The notes under the pieces were generated by a model. That model was given only the letters and a program-made list of their open reading frames with translations. It was not told the DNA's origin and made no database searches. Below, one piece after another: positions 1-10,864 of a stretch of DNA of 64,000 nucleotides. The first letter of the stretch is position 1, and every line of letters starts with the position of its first letter. Position numbers and translations under genes: made by a program. Source of the stretch: Oidiodendron maius Zn (taxonomy: Eukaryota; Ascomycota; Leotiomycetes; Myxotrichaceae); NCBI GenBank assembly GCA_000827325.1, contig KN832870.1:310001-374000 (forward strand), given 5' to 3'.

Positions 1-600
1 CCTTCGTCCCGAAGCTGCTTAACTCGTAAGAGTATATCTTGAAGGGTTTTGAAGGATTCTGTAAGCTCTGGTTGGATGCATAAGTCAAAAATCCTTCATT
101 TATTCTCGTCTGAGTTAAGCGGTCCGAAGGGTCCAAAATGGGTAGGTGACCTTTATTCACAGGGGGGGGGATAGTATTGTAACACGTTGTGTACAGTACT
201 TGGCTTGTTGGATCCATAAGTACACAGCCTGCTTTCAGGGGACTTTCACCAATGATACCTATATCGGCAAATGACTAAGTGCGCACACCCACTCTGGTGA
301 CTTATTTTATTTACCAGATGCGCCCACATATTTATTTAATTACTGGATGCGCCCACTGGGTCATTTAAGGCTAATTTGAGTGTCATCCTAGAGTAGAAAT
401 ATGCTCCTTGATTGGTCAAAATACTAGTATAAACTGAAGTACCCTTCTGTTCTGCTGCGACACGTTTATTTACTTTTCAAGGTCTTACTTATTTTATCCA
501 TCAACATCATCATCATCATCACCACCACTACCACCACCACTACCTTCCACCACTGTCTGCTACTAGTGACCTCATTGTTACTACTCCTAATTCAACTATA
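1..600. other. Gene-free stretch with short repeats
   Basis: No coding region is convincing. Two copies of GATGCGCCCAC lie at 317-327 and 346-356, and an ATC/ACC trinucleotide run covers about 499-545. Confidence 0.5.
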
Positions 601-918
601 ATGGAGTCAATTGAAGAGCAGTGGAACCCTGAGCCTTCTCTAGATATTATATCTCATTCATGGCTGAATATTACTGATGCAAAGATAGCAGTAAAGATGT
701 TACAGGTTGGACCCGTGAGATGTCTTGGTGCCTATGGCACCTGCAATTTCTTCTTCCTTTCTGAATTATCGTACGATACGTTGCCTAGGCAACTAAGTAA
801 TATTTGTATTTATACTAGAATAGTAGAGAGTTCTTCTCTCTTTAGTTTTCTTCTCCTTGTTAATATAGAGGTTTATTGTCGACTGCAGAAATCCATTGCA
901 GCCCCTAACAGAAGCTAG
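601..918 (+). pseudogene. Unrecognised short open frame, probably cut by an LTR
   Basis: A 105-codon frame starts with ATG just after a trinucleotide run. I do not recognise it. The first 40 residues look like ordinary protein, but from about residue 41 the frame runs through sequence with the layout of a solo LTR. I infer that an original gene start was interrupted. No intron or downstream continuation could be traced. It could equally be chance coding. Confidence 0.2.
721..910 (+). mobile_element. Possible solo LTR
   Basis: About 190 bases starting TGTCTTGG and ending CCTAACA (TG...CA ends), with a small palindrome at the start and a TATA-like stretch in the middle. No matching target duplication is visible, so assignment to an LTR element is tentative. 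A fossil. Confidence 0.3.
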
Positions 919-2585
919 CGATTGTACCTCGATTCTTTTCTCTTAATACTGCTTACAAGCCCTTAGTATCTTCTTCTAAAGCAATCTTGAGATATTTGGG
1001 TCTGAGGTGGGCGCGTGTGATATGGGTCACGGCGGAATTGTAGGGATAACACTTCTAGTAGGGTGACGATAACTACTGATTGGTGAAGTATTAATATCTC
1101 AATAGATGTGTTGGTTATCTACTTCATGGTCATGACCAACATCTGAAATCGCAAATTTAGGTTACAAGACTGGCAGCTGAGGGGAAGGAAAGATGAGGTG
1201 AGCAGCGCGTAACCTGGGGAGCTTACCAGTCTCGGCCAAGGGCAAGGAACCCCGCCTTGTCCGCTCTTTTCCCTACGATGTGGGACGGATCCCTAGCAAA
1301 TGCCAGTCAAACTCCCGCGGAATTTCCGTCCATCGATGATCCGCGTTGAGGTCTATTGGCGGGGTGGCGAATGCAACAGATAATAGCGTTCAAGTCAGTC
1401 TGGAGGGCTTCAAATTCATAGATTTACAGTCACAAATGCAAGACTTGCTCCTGTAGTGGCTTGCCGAAAGATGCGGAGTGATGTCAACTGATCGTTATCC
1501 TTGAATCTCCATGACAGCGACTACAACATTAGAGAATAAAAGGCGTCTTTCCGTGACAAGCAGAAAACCTTCTCCATATTACTATCGGGAGTATCCTCAG
1601 CGATAAGCCTGGCGAGTTCCACGCTCTCGTCATCCTGCTCTGCATTCGGAAGAGGAAGGCTATCTCGGCTGCATCAAGAAATGCAGTGAACTTCTTGCCT
1701 TCATGTGCTGGTTATGTTGCGGAACCGACGACGAATCGTTCCTTGCGGCCTAACCCTCAGATATGTTCGCCCTATGCACTTTACTGTACCTCTAAGCCGC
1801 GGTATCCGATGCGGATAATGTTTATCTCAATGTACGCCTTCTGTTCTTCCACATCGATCCTATAATTGCTAACGATCAAATCACTCGCACGGGGCTTCAA
1901 AGCCCATACATTTCCCTAGCAAGAGATGGAGGCTGACCGTCCTAGAAGCACTATCACAGTAATTACTATGATTTTATCGTCTTCGAGGCACTTTATAGGG
2001 AAATTTTCTGTTCACTAAAGGACAGCCCATCGAAGAAGCATTCCTGGATCTATACTTGGTTCATACGCGCACGGCAGCAAAGAGTCGTCTATTTGATGAA
2101 CACAAAGTGGGTGAAGCTTCAAGAGGGCTGTATTCGAGCTTGGAGATACTGTATTTGGTTTGGCTGTAAGATCATACATTCGGTAAAAATAAAGGGAGCC
2201 AATATCGGGAGACATTAGCGGGAAAGGGATGCGAGGATAATATTCACACCACAGCGTCCAAAGGGGGGTAGTCTGACTAATATATTAGCTGGTGGCGATC
2301 TCTGGTGTGATTATGACGCAAGCCGTAATAGGACTCCTTATGTATGTCTCCTCGCTGATGTCATGGGTTCTAGATCTGCGTAATAGATTCCTCAGATCAT
2401 GCCATCAACTATTAAGTATTAAATACGCCAGATGAGTGTGTTAACAGTTCGTAGCGTCCTTATTGTATGATTTTGCACTACTTATCATGCTAGCTGTTAT
2501 TTAAATCCGTCTAATTCTATAAGTTTAAGATCTTAACTCTCTATAACCACTACCCGGTCCTTGCAGGACTATCGAGAATTTCAAC
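919..2585. other. Intergenic, nothing recognised
   Basis: Only short frames on both strands, the longest 66 codons. No transposase, RNA gene or repeat was recognised. Confidence 0.5.
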
Positions 2586-3416
2586 ATGGCCGCAAAATCA
2601 GACGTGACGGAATCTGTTGCGGATCTCGAAAGCCTGTACAATGTGGAAGCCTCGTTCGAGTATACTGGTCGCGATAGCCTCGTGCCAGCCCTTCGCGCCT
2701 TTCCTGAAACTAAGGATATTATCCTAGACCATACCGTGCTCATTACTAAATTTCCGCTCCAGTTATTCAATATCGAAGACGGCGATATCGCAGTTATCCC
2801 ATTCCATGGAAAGGCGTTGTATTTTCGAGATCGTCGGATTTTAATCTTCACTATGAAGGGGAGTCCACACGAAATTCTCTCTCGCGCGATACATGACCTC
2901 TTGCGTGCAAAGTTAAGGAAGATGTACTGCCATGAGGACTTGATTGCGAGCGGGGGAGTGATAGAATCGCTCGGAAATGTCAACAAGCAGCCCGACCAGT
3001 CTTGGGGACCGAAAGGCGTTGAATACCCTACATGTGTTCTCGAAGTAGGCATGGAAGAAAGGGAAAGCATTCCCGCATTAGACCGCGATGCCCAGCGCTG
3101 GATTGAAAACGAGCCCTCTCATGTGACTCAGGTCATTACCGCCAAGATATTTCCACATCGGCCGGAGATAATCTTTGCTCTCTGGCAAGCCAAGAGCCAC
3201 CGTCAGCCCGTGAAGAAAGACGAGGTCCACGTTAAGATACGCCAGGGCCAACCAAGGGCCAGTAATAATAGAAGCCTGAGCGTCATCTTTGAAAAGCTCT
3301 TTGAGCGACTGCCCATACCCGGCTCTAGTGAGAGCGATGTGATCTTCACAGCGCCTGAGCTGTGTAGCATTGCCCTCGAAGTATGGGAGGAGATAGACTT
3401 GAATCGGCGTGGATAG
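2586..3416 (+). CDS. Putative PD-(D/E)XK-like (Uma2-related) hypothetical protein
   Basis: Intronless, 276 aa, ATG start at 2586. The stretch around residues 147-190 (YPTCVLEVG, then LDRDAQRWIE, then VTQVITAKIF) resembles a widespread fungal family of unknown function whose core looks like the Uma2-type PD-(D/E)XK fold: a hydrophobic strand with a central Glu, an Asp/Ala helix with an aromatic residue, then another strand. The usual Ser-Glu-Ser after the EVG strand is replaced by MEERE, so a catalytic role is uncertain. There is no signal peptide or membrane segment. It stands alone between repeat-derived regions. The family call is from memory of its pattern; no enzymatic function is claimed. 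Confidence 0.5.
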   Translation: MAAKSDVTESVADLESLYNVEASFEYTGRDSLVPALRAFPETKDIILDHTVLITKFPLQLFNIEDGDIAVIPFHGKALYFRDRRILIFTMKGSPHEILSRAIHDLLRAKLRKMYCHEDLIASGGVIESLGNVNKQPDQSWGPKGVEYPTCVLEVGMEERESIPALDRDAQRWIENEPSHVTQVITAKIFPHRPEIIFALWQAKSHRQPVKKDEVHVKIRQGQPRASNNRSLSVIFEKLFERLPIPGSSESDVIFTAPELCSIALEVWEEIDLNRRG

Positions 3417-3423
3417 TAATACA

Positions 3424-4239
3424 ATAATTATTATTCATACTCCCCTGTGGCTTATTGCTGCAGTACCACTATAAAATAACATCTTATATACAAAGGCTAG
3501 CACTCACGTGTCTTCGATTGTCTTAGTTTCCCCACAGCCCTCGACTTGCAATCCAAACCCTGGAATTCTGTGCACAGAGAAACTCCTTCGCCTGCCGCTA
3601 CATCATGCAAATCAAAGACCTGCGCCGCCAACTAAATCTCGCCAACGGGAACGAAAAATTAGCAAGTTCCATGATCTTAGCTTCCCCCATACTATCCTCC
3701 TCGGCATCTAGCATCGATTCCAACCGCGCGATGGGGAACAACGCTCCGTTTCAGAACTTGGCGATTTCGTCGGAGCAGGGTGGTAGTATAGCTGGCAGCG
3801 GTGTGCAGCAGCCGCCGAGGATGTTTGGGGATGTGAATCTGGATTTGAAACTGGAGGAGTGGCAGTTTGGGCAGTTTTCTGTGGCGGGAATTGATTATGG
3901 CAATTTCCTTCCGGTGTGGGGAGGGTTTGGATGGCTGCTGGCTGCGGGTAGATTCTTTCCTGAGTCCGGATGAGTATAATACTAGTAAATATTGGGATGC
4001 GGCAGATGAATGAGCTCTCGATGGCAAGGAACAGCCTGTCAGCCAAACGAGAATGAGAGAGCGCAAGAAAAATGAGCTGGCAGACTTCCAATCCGCAATT
4101 TTCGGTACCAACGCGAAGCTAGTTACCAAATTCTACGTGGATGAAATGATGGATGGGGATGCCATCAAGATCATCTTCGAGTATGAAGCCGGAATTTTAA
4201 CATAGGAAAAGTTCTGTGGCACTCCTCAAGATGCTACTG
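3424..4239. other. Degraded coding-like stretch
   Basis: Overlapping frames on both strands (for example 3605-3973 +) read like pieces of a former gene. None has recognisable domain order or supported splice sites, and no function is proposed. Confidence 0.3.
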
Positions 4240-4740
4240 ATCCTCAGTCAGATGGTCTATACACATTTCAAGGGTATGTAGCGCTGGGCCAAAGATTGTA
4301 TAGGCGGAGACTTTCAGGAGATTGTGGAGGCTCTGACGGTCTAGTATGTGGTAGCTAATCTTGAAATAACAGCCTAGGAACTGGGAGAATGATCGGCTGG
4401 TAGGCGCTAGCGGTATGTTGCTGTTCAATGGTCTTGCCTGGCTTTCGGAGTACGACTACCTTTGCGGTGCGAAACTGGGTTGGGTAATGCTCGAGCTGGA
4501 GGCTCGCTGTCGCTAAGCTGGCGAGGAGCTTGGCAAGCGGGCTTCCGCATGCCTTAAAGAAGCCAGTGGGTAAGAGGTCTGGTCCAGGGGCCTTCCAGGG
4601 GCCTGAGTTGTGCAGGATGTCAGCAATCTCGGCCTCCTGTACTGCCTGGTCTAGGGGGAAGCGCTGGTGCTGGTGATCCTGAAGGTTGAGTTGGATATCG
4701 CTAAGGTCTGCTGTAGAGTCAGGAAAGAACCGGCAGTAAT
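4240..4740 (-). mobile_element. LINE (Tad1-like) reverse transcriptase fragment
   Basis: Read on the minus strand, about 4430-4694 gives a continuous segment with the classic non-LTR reverse transcriptase run WKAPGPDLLPTGFFKACGSP, then QFRTAKVVVLRKPGK and a degraded ASAYQPI. These match the N-terminal RT blocks of fungal Tad-type LINEs. Further 3' (about 4370 downwards) the frame has a stop and is lost. Only this part of the element is present. An LTR-like element lies directly next to it at 4768-5054, so insertion into the LINE is possible. Confidence 0.75.
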
Positions 4741-4767
4741 ATATTAGCAGAGACTCTCTATATATAG

Positions 4768-5054
4768 TGTTTCTTATAATATCAATTACTTTATTACTTA
4801 TCTTTTATCTTGAACAGAGGCAATATAGGTGCACAGGTCGTAGTCAGGAATCAAGGTGAAACTCAGTTATATTGGCTATTGAGTGATGCAGAGACAACTG
4901 AGGGGATTAGACTACAGAACACAACACTTATATACCTGCTTAGGTGGCAATATGCGTAAGCCCTTACGACTATACAGTCGTATGCCATTGCGTATGTTGC
5001 CACTAACCCTGAGACATCGTGATATATGTGCCTGAAGCCCTGACGCAGTCAACA
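4768..5054 (-). mobile_element. Gypsy-type solo LTR
   Basis: About 287 bases that on the minus strand begin TGTTGACTGCGTCAGGG and end AAGAAACA. The segment AGTTTCACCTTGATTCC near its 3' half is shared with a diverged relative at about 61.46-61.75 kb and loosely with 59.54-59.9 kb. No internal coding region adjoins it, so it reads as a solo LTR fossil. A target duplication is not evident. Confidence 0.5.
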
Positions 5055-5843
5055 TTTTATATAAAAATAATATATTGTCCTATAAAGATTCTTGAATATA
5101 CTGCTTGGCTTTGTTTTATTAAATTCTTCTTAAATAATAGCTATTATTAAGCTATATAGATAAAGGAAATGGAAAGCCTTCTTAATAGAGACCTCACCCA
5201 AAATACCTCGACCAAAATATCTCGGATATCTCCTACAAAAGCCACCAATACCACAGTTTGAGGCTTGAAGTGCAAGAGATCTGTGGACGTGGAAGGTATC
5301 CCCGCATTTTTACATCCTTCTCTTCATACTCACTAATGATCACGACAGTCGGCCTCTTTACCAGGAAATGGGGCAGCCCTGGCCAAAAAGAATTATCATC
5401 TGACGGACTTGTCCCCAAAGGAATACTAACGCTAGTGCCAGCCTATAGAGAATCTGGACTCCATCTCAAATTGTAAGTTGAGTCTCGCGGCTATTTACAA
5501 CCGAATCACATGAGTGATCCCGATATTCTAGACAGGCATTTGGAACATATCGGCAAGGCAACGTTCTTGTAGATGCGGACAAATTGCTGAAGCAAAGGCT
5601 CAGAGCAGTGGGGAGAGTTTAGGCTACCAGTTTTGACATCCCGAGCGCGGAAAGTTATTTCGATCACGGCAGATTTTGTGCAGTAGATTGGGTTTAGACT
5701 GAATGTGGCAAAACACATTATTCTCGGGAAGTTTTTGCGAAACGAGCCTTTTCTCAACTTCGAGAAAATCATTACTAGCAGATATTTCCGACGCAAGGCT
5801 GCTCCATTCCAAATTTAAACAAATCCCTCGACCGCGAAGTTAA
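5055..5843. other. Intergenic, nothing recognised
   Basis: AT-rich to about 5.2 kb, then short antisense frames without domain signal. It holds the 3' flank of the MFS gene. Confidence 0.5.
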
Positions 5844-7745
5844 TCAATGCATACGGTGTACCGCATCGTTGCGAGTCCAGCCGCGCACCTTCTTCCCCCA
5901 CATCCACAATATGAATGCGCAGATTCCATTGAAGAAGACAAAAAGGGTTGTATTGAACATAGTGGGGATCACATACCCGGCCGACGCGTTCCAGTTATTC
6001 AGGTACTGAGATATGCCGTAGCCCCACATATTCTTCACGACCGTAGCTGCGAGGTAAATCTGCCCTGTGATTGGCTTGTAGCAGTCCGTGGCGTATGTCA
6101 TCGTAATTCCAGGGATAGCAGTGACCTGCAAAGTATTAGCTTCATGTTCTGGTTCTGACAGATATCGTTGAACTAACCTGTATGCCCGTGAAGAAGTACC
6201 CGACTATCACAATTGGCTCCCAGCCCCACTGGTTCTGCGAACCAACGGCAGAAATCACTTGGCCAATGACGGCTAATATAACGTACGGTATCAGCGCAGG
6301 TAGTCGCATCTCCGGCTCGCGGATGCCTCTATTCCGCTTGGTGCTTCTCTCAGCAATCCAATCCGAGAGGGGCCCAGCAGTGGCGAGGCCTACGAGCGCG
6401 CCAACAAAGCACGCGAAATTGGTGAACCCAATTTGAAGAACGCTGAAGTTATACGGAGACTGGGAGAACAATTGCGACTGTCCAAAGTTGACGTAGCCGA
6501 AAAGAGACGCGGACCATGAGAAAGAAAAGCCACCAAAGGCGACGATGGGAAAGAAGAACACCTTGAATGTGATGAGGAAATCCCGAGCAAGGCTGATGAG
6601 CAGGCCTTGTAGGGAGTCGGGCTTGGACCATAGTTTGAATTGATCTTTTGAGGGCCTCCCTTTGCCAAGATATTCATCGATGGGGTCATGAATTGCGCGT
6701 CTATCCGCCATTCCGATTTTGTGCTCATGTGAAATGTCGACGCCATTTTCGTCATGTAAAACCTCAACACCATCTTTGGCGGCTCTTGTCTCGGAAGCGT
6801 CTGAAGAATGGTCACCGTTTCCATTTGAGTTATCAGGCTTTTGACTCTCGCTCAGCTTTCTCTGGACAGTGCGTGCTATTCTTGAAGGAAGAATGCTTGA
6901 CAAGGCCCCAGCTTGTATGGAAGACCCCCGACGCCATTTCGTCTCTGGCATGAGGAAGATGGCCATGGCAATGAGTACCCCGCGCAATCCAACGTTCATC
7001 CAATAGAAGTTGCGCCATCCCACAGTCTGCGCCATGGCAGCGGAGATTACTGGGCTCAGCATCAAGCTTGAAAAAAGAGTAGTCAGGTACAGCGTAACGT
7101 ACTTGCCACGGTCACTCAGGAAGATTACGTCTGAGACGATCATCGGGAAAAGAGTCTCAACAGGACCTCCACCGAGACCCTCGAGGACACTCGAACCCAA
7201 AAATGAGTGATAAGACGAAGCGAGGGCATGCCAGATATTCGCGCCCAAGATGACGGTCAACGAAGCGATGAAGACTGTTCGTCGACCAAAACTCTCAGCT
7301 AATGGTACCCAGAGAAAGTTGATGAAACCAAGTGAAAGAACGGTCACTCCGCCGAAATTGGCGCATTGTGTGAAGGTAATGTTCCACTCCTCAATGAAGA
7401 TAGTGAAAATAGGTCCTATGGAGACCTGCGTGGCGGGCTGTATCAATGTGTATAAGGAAGCCATCACCACGGTGGTGATTTTCCAGGTTGCGCTCCAATT
7501 GAGCGGATCATGCGCGTCATTTGTGGGCTGGGGCACCAAGACTCGGCCACTTTCACCGCGAGATTTGACGAAATGGATCTCATTGACACTAGCATTCAAA
7601 ATCAGTGAGAACAAGTAAGCAGAGGGCTGGGGCAGACCTACTCAGTCATCACTTCAGTCCCGGGTATGAGCTCCACTCCTAATTCGGTCTCAATCTGGCG
7701 ACGTTCGGCGTTAGAAACGTCGCCATACTTGATCCTTGTATCCAT
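5844..7745 (-). CDS. MFS transporter (DHA1-like drug/metabolite family)
   Basis: Three exons, complement of 7642-7745, 6178-7588 and 5844-6125, giving 598 aa. Splice sites are clear: donor GTAGGT with acceptor CTAG, and donor GTTAGT with acceptor GCAG. Phases match and the joined reading runs GYFFTGIQ|VTAIPGITMTY. A soluble N-terminus precedes the first membrane span. The loop 2-3 motif is visible as PLAESFGRR, a long charged central loop (SQKPDNSNGNGDHSSDAS region) separates the two halves, and a second set of membrane segments follows. It should move a small organic molecule across the plasma membrane by proton exchange; the substrate is not readable from sequence. It is divergent from the EthD-like gene across a 710-base shared promoter, which suggests joint control. 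Confidence 0.88.
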
Positions 7746-8455
7746 GCTGGAGGAAGACTGTGTAGTATGAAATGCCACGTGGTGTAGGACGGCGAAGAGT
7801 GCGATAAGGCTCTTGTTCCATATATGACTGTATCAAAACTTAAGAAGGCCTGTCGGCGCGGTAAACTGAGGAAGGAGAAGATAGCTTTTAAGGATGGGAG
7901 GTCCCACTTCGATAGAGTTGTGGATATGTGGGAGGTCCCACATCAATAGGATTATGGATTTTGGATGTCTGGACTGTTTCTCTACAGAAGTCTAGGATTT
8001 GACTGTGGACCTGGCCATGATGGTCTGTAAAGGTGGCGAAAGGGGAACGAAATGTATTCTGCACCGCACTAAGTCGGCCACCGTTTACCGAACCGTCGAA
8101 AATCATTTACCGAACCATCGAAATCGTTTACCGAACCACCAGCGATAGTATTGTAGTCGGACAAGCATGCAGATACTAAGGAATTCGAATCTTCTAAAGC
8201 ACTTGGCATATCCAGTGAAAGATAAATATGCACTAAGATATAGGCGTTGGGATTGTCCCACGGCTGCGCGCTCGAATGGCCGTAACCACCTGTTAAATAG
8301 AAGCGTATGCTCCTGAGAAATCGGCTATATACTCCTGCACTCTTCTTTCACTGCGTCCTGAACGACACCTTACTCCCCTGCGCCAACTATTCTCGTTCTT
8401 CGTTATTGTTGTCGTCGCGTCCACTCAACACGAAGACATATCCTTCACGGCCAAA
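7746..8455. promoter_or_regulatory. Bidirectional promoter with tandem motifs (MFS / EthD-like)
   Basis: It holds two GGTCCCAC sites (7900-7907 and 7934-7941, in a 34-bp direct repeat) and three TTTACCGAA sites spaced 21-22 bases apart (8084-8092, 8106-8114, 8127-8135). The same two motif types occur in the cupin/hydrolase promoter and upstream of the Zn2Cys6 gene. I infer binding sites for a cluster regulator; which protein binds which motif is unknown. Confidence 0.55.
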
Positions 8456-9511
8456 ATGCCCACTCCAGGCATCCTCGTTGCGAAGTCGCACCTTCTCTCC
8501 TCCACAACCATCACCCCTGAGACATTCATCCACTGGTATCATAATATCCATATTCCAGATGTGCTTGCTTCTCAAGGCGCACCGCCGCTGGCGATTCATT
8601 ACACCAATGTCGATCCTAGTGCCAAATGGGTGAATCTTGTCGCGTTCCGCTTGCCAGATATCAACTGGCTGGGAAGCGAGGAAATGCGGTGAGTATCTCG
8701 GAGAGTATCTGATCTCTTGATGTAAGTAGGCAACCAGCTGATCGACTTCTGCTTTCCCTACATAGCAAGATCCCAAAGGAATGGAATGGTTGGGAAGGAC
8801 CGGGCGGGAAGCCGAGACGCGGAATTGAGTTCGCTGAGATCACTTTTCGAGCGTATGAGCAGGTACACGTGTACGAGGGACCGCAGAAAAAGCCTCGTAA
8901 GTGACAAAAGCATTATAACGCTCTGTTTAATTTGTTTTCTTTATTTTCTCTCGGCAAAGAGATACCTACCTTCTGCGAAAGGAGGACAGGACTGAAGCAG
9001 CTCATATGTGCGGAGGAACTTTGTAGTACTGCATATACGCTATTATTTAGCATTTTTGTGGTGAATAAGCGGCTGACTGGGAAATCCCTGACTACAGAGA
9101 GAGGCTCCTACATCGTCACCGTAGGAATTGATATACCTGATGACATGGAAGAAGAATATGACGAGTGGATGAGAAAGCAGGTGAGTTACAGCGCACACTG
9201 CACAAGTTTTACCTGAGATACCGGAGAAAAAATAGCTAAGATAAAATCAGCACCTTCCCATGGTCTCTATGGTCCCTGTGTTCCGGCGTTCGACCCGCTA
9301 TACGCTACCACCAGAGAAAAGGGATGCGAATTGGCCAAAAATTCTCGTGATCACCGAGTACGATGAGCCACCTTCACCGGAACTCATGCAAATAACAAGA
9401 ACTACTGAGTGGGGCAGTAGGATTATAGGAGCGTTCAAAACAACGGATAAACAGGGATGGAGTCTGGTAAAGGAATTTGGTAAGGCGAGGGAGGGGGTGG
9501 ACCTTTCTTGA
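8456..9511 (+). CDS. EthD-like dimeric alpha/beta-barrel protein
   Basis: Four exons: 8456-8688, 8766-8896, 9098-9180 and 9251-9511, giving 235 aa. Donors are GTGAGT, GTAAGT and GTGAGT, acceptors CATAG, TACAG and TCAG, and all phases agree. Residues about 5-70 (GILVAKSHL, then FIHWYHNIHIPDV) have the EthD-type ferredoxin-like repeat, and a second repeat appears later (SYIVTVGIDIP, then DEWMRKQHLPMVSMVP). Fungal proteins of this kind are small, often occur in catabolic or secondary-metabolite clusters, and mostly lack a proven reaction. It is divergent from the MFS transporter over a shared promoter with repeated motifs, so the two are probably induced together. Confidence is high for the gene model and moderate for any catalytic role. 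Confidence 0.8.
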
Positions 9512-9884
9512 TGTTTAAGCCCCTATCCGGAATAGAAGGCAAACTAGAGCTGTGCTAACAGCGCCGAATCCGCGGGTATAGCTGGATAGTATCTGAGCTT
9601 AATTTCAAGATCTAAGAAGGAAGGGGGCTATTAATAAAAATTTCTAATATCAAAGACTTTATTCATGGCCATAACGAAGTCATTACTAGTAAGTCCAAAA
9701 AGCTAGTAGATTAGATTATACAGAACTATTAGCCTCAAGAGCTTGAAGGAGGAGACTCTAATAATACGCTTCCACTTCTAAAGTTCTCTATCACCTCCAG
9801 GAGCTACATCTATGTAGAGAGCAATAACGGTACTATATAATAATGCTAGATCCAGTACAAATATTACATTGATATAAGAGAGAA
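9512..9884. other. AT-rich relic sequence
   Basis: AT-rich, stop-riddled sequence that looks RIP-mutated (RIP is repeat-induced point mutation). No gene. Confidence 0.45.
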
Positions 9885-10483
9885 CTAACGTGCATCCCTG
9901 TGTCGAGAGATGCACCCCGGGACGAGACAAGCCATTAGTACTTTGAATTCAATTAATTCTAAATTTCTGAATCTATAGAATATTCCTGGATTTTTGTGTT
10001 AGTTATGTTGTGTGAACACTCCTAAATAGTCTAAACCCTGGCTGCTCTAAAAATTACGATGGCGTCGTTGCCGTCACGCCTGATTACAAAAGGCGTCAAT
10101 TTATAGTATAATAGGACCCCTCGACCTCCAGCACCACTACGAGCTCTTTGCGCCTTTCAAACCTATAGAACAGATTGATCTGGGGATTCAAGCTTTACCA
10201 CGATTCTGAGAAGTCTTTGTCCAGCCTTGTGGCGGGCGTGACGCTCTGTTTCATGCGACATCGCGACATGGATTGGTATATCGAACCATTCAAAAATTTG
10301 TGCCTCTCACTAAGCCTTAGGAAAAATTTCTCCCTAGCCTCAGCTACAGCTGCAAGAGATCTTGGTTTAGGCTGAAGTTAAAATGTCATCTTGGAATTGT
10401 TTACAGTTACCGTCTACAAATGTGCTTTACTTGAATCCAAAATTCGTGACAACAAGGCTACTACTAAGAGCTGTGTAAGTCAC

Positions 10484-10690
10484 GACATTAGTTGAACAAT
10501 TCGAGACAGCGATAATCCTGCCCATGATATTAATGCGACATTAGTCAAACGATTCAGGGCGACGACAATCCTGCCTGTGATACTAATACGGCATTAGTCA
10601 AACGATTCGGAGCGGCGACAATCCTGTCCGTGATATTAATGCGGCATTCGTAAAATGATTCGGGGCGGTGACAATCCTGCCTGTGATATT
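10484..10690 (+). repeat. Four-copy 53-bp tandem repeat upstream of the SDR gene
   Basis: Copies start at 10484, 10537, 10590 and 10643; the last is partial, about 48 bases. Each has the core CATTAGTCAAACGATTCG (varied) followed by GCGACAATCCTGCCTGTGAT (varied). Differences between copies are mostly transitions. The array ends about 175 bases before the SDR start codon, so it may act in transcription. Confidence 0.8.
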
Positions 10691-10864
10691 TCAACAATTG
10701 CAGGTCTTGATTTGTTATGGCGGAGGAAGACTTGTCCGCAAGCATTTCTCGTGGCGTTCAACAGCCCTTAAAGTCATTGATCTCCGCAATGTTTTGAAGT
10801 GTATACTTGCCCTCAAGTAAGCATTTTCTTAGCTTTCATGCAACTCCAACAAAAGATGCACAAC

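Noticed and set aside
3605-3973. bZIP-type regulator fragment
   Set aside because: A few basic and leucine residues at the start are not a bZIP pattern, and no basic region or heptads can be traced.
10484-10690. CRISPR-like array
   Set aside because: The 53-bp units are directly contiguous with no unique spacers, and the host is a eukaryote.
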